64,000 nucleotides of DNA from Paracoccus sp. MA. Lineage in GTDB: Bacteria > Pseudomonadota > Alphaproteobacteria > Rhodobacterales > Rhodobacteraceae. The stretch spans positions 1,346,001-1,410,000 of the forward strand of contig NZ_CP087598.1 of NCBI RefSeq assembly GCF_020990385.1, written 5' to 3'. The number at the start of each line of letters is the position of its first letter. Within the stretch, counting starts at the first letter, position 1. The translations under genes and the position numbers were made by a program. Shown here piece by piece: positions 62,207-64,000 of the stretch. Under the pieces are notes generated by a model. It did not search any database, was not told where the DNA came from, and worked only from the letters and a program-made list of their open reading frames with translations.

Positions 62207-63070
62207 CTATTTCTCCGTCTCGACCAGGCCCTTGACGAACCAGCGCTGCATCAGCACCACCACCAGGATCGGCGGCAGGATGGCCAGCACGCTTGTGACC
62301 ATCACGAGGTTCCAGGGCGTATCGGCATCGGCGAATGAGATCATCTTCTTCAGCGCGATGACGATGGTGTTCATTTCGTTGGAATTGGTGACCAGCAGCG
62401 GCCACAGGTATTGCGTCCAGCCATAGATGAACTGGATCACGAAGATCGCGGCCACATTGGTCAGCGACAGCGGCCACAGGATGTCCCTGAAGAACCGCCA
62501 GGGCCCGGCGCCGTCGACCCGCGCCGCCTCCAGCAATTCATCGGGAATGGTCATGAAGAACTGCCGGAACAGAAGCGTCGCGGTGGCCGAGGCGATCAAG
62601 GGCAGGATCAGCCCCGGATAGGTGTCGATCAGCCCCAGGTCGACCATGACCTTGTAGGTTGGCTGGATGCGCACCTCGACCGGCAGCATCAGGGTGATGA
62701 AGATCAGCCAGAAACAGGCCATGCGCAGCGGAAAGCGGAAAAAGACGATGGCATAGGCCGAGGCCATCGAGATCGCGATCTTCCCCAGCGCGATGCCCAT
62801 GGCGACGATGGTGGTATTGGCCAGAAGCCGCCACAGGCTGACCCCGCCGATGCGGCTGATCCCGCCCGAGAAGGCATCGGAATAGTTCCGCGCCGCCTCG
62901 GGTCCGGGCAGCAGGGGCAGCGGCGGGCGCAGGATGGTCTGCACCGAATGGGTCGAGGCGACGAAGACGTAATAGACCGGAAAGGCCACCACGATCACGC
63001 CCAGCACCATCCAGAAATGCGCCAGCACTCGCCCGGCGCCGCGCGCGGCCAGCGGAGAGGATTCAGCCAT
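62207..63070 (-). CDS. ugpE: glycerol-3-phosphate-type ABC permease (UgpE)
   Basis: 287 aa, six membrane segments. EAA loop [32 protein letters not shown] and the C-terminal [10 protein letters not shown] are typical of UgpE. Overlaps ugpA by 8 nt. Confidence 0.9.
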   Translation of the reverse strand: MAESSPLAARGAGRVLAHFWMVLGVIVVAFPVYYVFVASTHSVQTILRPPLPLLPGPEAARNYSDAFSGGISRIGGVSLWRLLANTTIVAMGIALGKIAISMASAYAIVFFRFPLRMACFWLIFITLMLPVEVRIQPTYKVMVDLGLIDTYPGLILPLIASATATLLFRQFFMTIPDELLEAARVDGAGPWRFFRDILWPLSLTNVAAIFVIQFIYGWTQYLWPLLVTNSNEMNTIVIALKKMISFADADTPWNLVMVTSVLAILPPILVVVLMQRWFVKGLVETEK

Positions 63071-63944
63071 AATGCACCCTCCGCTCGATGAAGCGGAACT
63101 GGAAGGCGGTCAGCGCGATCACGATGATCATCAGGATCACCGATTGCGCGGCGGAATCGCCCATGATCAGGTTCACGAAACCGTCGTTATAGACCTTGTA
63201 GACCAGCGTCTCGGTCGCCTTGCCGGGGCCGCCGCCGGTCACGGCATGGATGATCCCGAAGGTGTCGAACAGCGCATAGACGGTGTTCACCACCAGCAGG
63301 AAGAAGGTCGTCGGCGCCAGCAGCGGAAAGGCGATGGTCCAGAAGGCATGCCGGCGCGAGGCGCCGTCGATGGCCGCCGCCTCCAGCAGCGAGCGGGGAA
63401 TCGCCTGCAAGCCCGCGACGAAGAACAGGAAGTTGTAGCTGATCTGCTTCCATGTCGCGGCGGCGACCACCAGCGCCATCGCCTGCTCGCCGTCCAGCAG
63501 CGGGTTCCAGTAGATGCCCATCCGCCGCAGCGGCCAGGCCAACGTGCCGAAGCTGGGATTGAACATGAACAGCCACAGCATGCCGGCGATGGCGGGCGCC
63601 ACCGCATAGGGCCAGATCATCAGCGTGCGATAGAAGCCCTTGCCGCGGATGATCTTTTCCGCCTGCACCGCCAGGAACAGCGCGATCGCCATGGCGCAGA
63701 AGGCGACCAGCACCGAGAACACCACCGTCACCCGGACCGAGTTCAGATAGTTCGGATCGCTCAGCACCTTGCGGAAATTCGCCAGCCCCACGAAGGTCGT
63801 CTTCAGGCCGAAGGCGTCCTCGCGCAGCACGGACTGGCGAAAGGCCTGCGCCGCCGGCCAGTAGAAGAAGATCAGCGTGATCGCCAGTTGCGGCGCCAGC
63901 AGCAGCCAGGGCAGCAGCTTGTGCGGAAAGACCGTGCGTCTCAT
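63063..63944 (-). CDS. ugpA: glycerol-3-phosphate-type ABC permease (UgpA)
   Basis: 293 aa, six membrane segments. [20 protein letters not shown] at the N-terminus is a UgpA hallmark; coupling loop [36 protein letters not shown] near the end. A hairpin and about 50 nt separate it from the gene to its right, of which only the stop region (TGA near 63996-63994) would be in the window; this is presumably ugpB. Confidence 0.9.
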   Translation of the reverse strand: MRRTVFPHKLLPWLLLAPQLAITLIFFYWPAAQAFRQSVLREDAFGLKTTFVGLANFRKVLSDPNYLNSVRVTVVFSVLVAFCAMAIALFLAVQAEKIIRGKGFYRTLMIWPYAVAPAIAGMLWLFMFNPSFGTLAWPLRRMGIYWNPLLDGEQAMALVVAAATWKQISYNFLFFVAGLQAIPRSLLEAAAIDGASRRHAFWTIAFPLLAPTTFFLLVVNTVYALFDTFGIIHAVTGGGPGKATETLVYKVYNDGFVNLIMGDSAAQSVILMIIVIALTAFQFRFIERRVHYG

Positions 63945-63963
63945 CCGTCCCCCTTGTCGGATC

Positions 63964-63987
63964 GGGCGGGCGCCGCAACGCCCGCCC
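63964..63987 (-). other. intergenic hairpin upstream of ugpA
   Basis: GGGCGGGCG (63964-63972) and CGCCCGCCC (63979-63987) pair perfectly around 6 nt. Placed between the presumed ugpB and ugpA, it parallels the hairpin between smoE and smoF and likely sets the binding-protein to permease ratio. Confidence 0.55.
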
Positions 63988-64000
63988 CTGGTTTCAGCCG

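Noticed and set aside
63994..64000. 3' end of ugpB
   Set aside because: Only a possible TGA and two or fewer codons are inside the window, too little to call a gene.

Overview
High-GC alphaproteobacterial chromosome segment, most likely Rhodobacterales and Paracoccus-like. This rests on uniformly GC-rich codon use, a SmoEFGK/MtlK polyol cluster of the Rhodobacter type, a second short sigma-54 factor, and a possible quinohemoprotein amine dehydrogenase (qhp) locus margin at the left edge. The species is inferred and cannot be proven from this window.

Layout. 1-3.6 kb: 3' end of an ABC exporter gene overlapping tail-to-tail with an AraC regulator, then a divergent aldehyde dehydrogenase. 3.6-11.5 kb: a HAAT (Liv-type) ABC importer operon ending in a GMC-family dehydrogenase, with a divergent LysR regulator. 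11.6-21.2 kb: a self-contained acetoin/2,3-butanediol catabolic unit, consisting of an rpoN paralog, acoXABC, a short-chain dehydrogenase, an AhpD-like protein, a butanediol dehydrogenase-like protein and acoR. A textbook -24/-12 promoter lies directly before acoX. 21.3-28.7 kb: a frameshifted YciI-family pseudogene, a group of uncharacterised membrane or envelope proteins (one frameshifted), a class III cyclase with TPR repeats and an unknown helical protein. 28.8-32.8 kb: a Crp/Fnr regulator, alanine dehydrogenase, a SqrR/BigR-like ArsR repressor divergent from thioredoxin 2, and a glutathionyl-hydroquinone reductase.

33-42 kb: tRNA-Ala(GGC) followed at once by a decayed integrase N-terminus, then an RTX protein and a CBS-domain protein. 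Next comes a minus-strand run of fadE, a small unknown gene, a three-part epimerase/SPW/VKOR-like fusion and a CaCA antiporter. 42.5-47.7 kb: a heme-copper oxidase locus whose subunit II has lost the CuA ligands and whose subunit I (fused to a subunit III-like part) has Gln in place of the K-channel Lys. It is accompanied by CtaG, CopD-like and DUF2231 proteins. 48-57.5 kb: a LysE exporter, then a polyol (mannitol/sorbitol/arabitol type) unit with a SorC regulator, FGGY kinase, HAD phosphatase, mtlK and smoKGFE, with a 27-bp inverted repeat over the smoE promoter. 57.6-60.9 kb: a queCDEF preQ0/preQ1 operon divergent from a stand-alone LigD polymerase-domain protein. 61.1-64 kb: ugpC, ugpE and ugpA of a glycerol-3-phosphate-type importer, with ugpB apparently beginning to the right of the window.

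The most interesting signals are the dedicated sigma-54/AcoR/acoX circuit, including an altered GAFTGA loop, the CuA-less and K-channel-altered oxidase, the epimerase-SPW-VKOR fusion, and the tRNA-associated integrase remnant.
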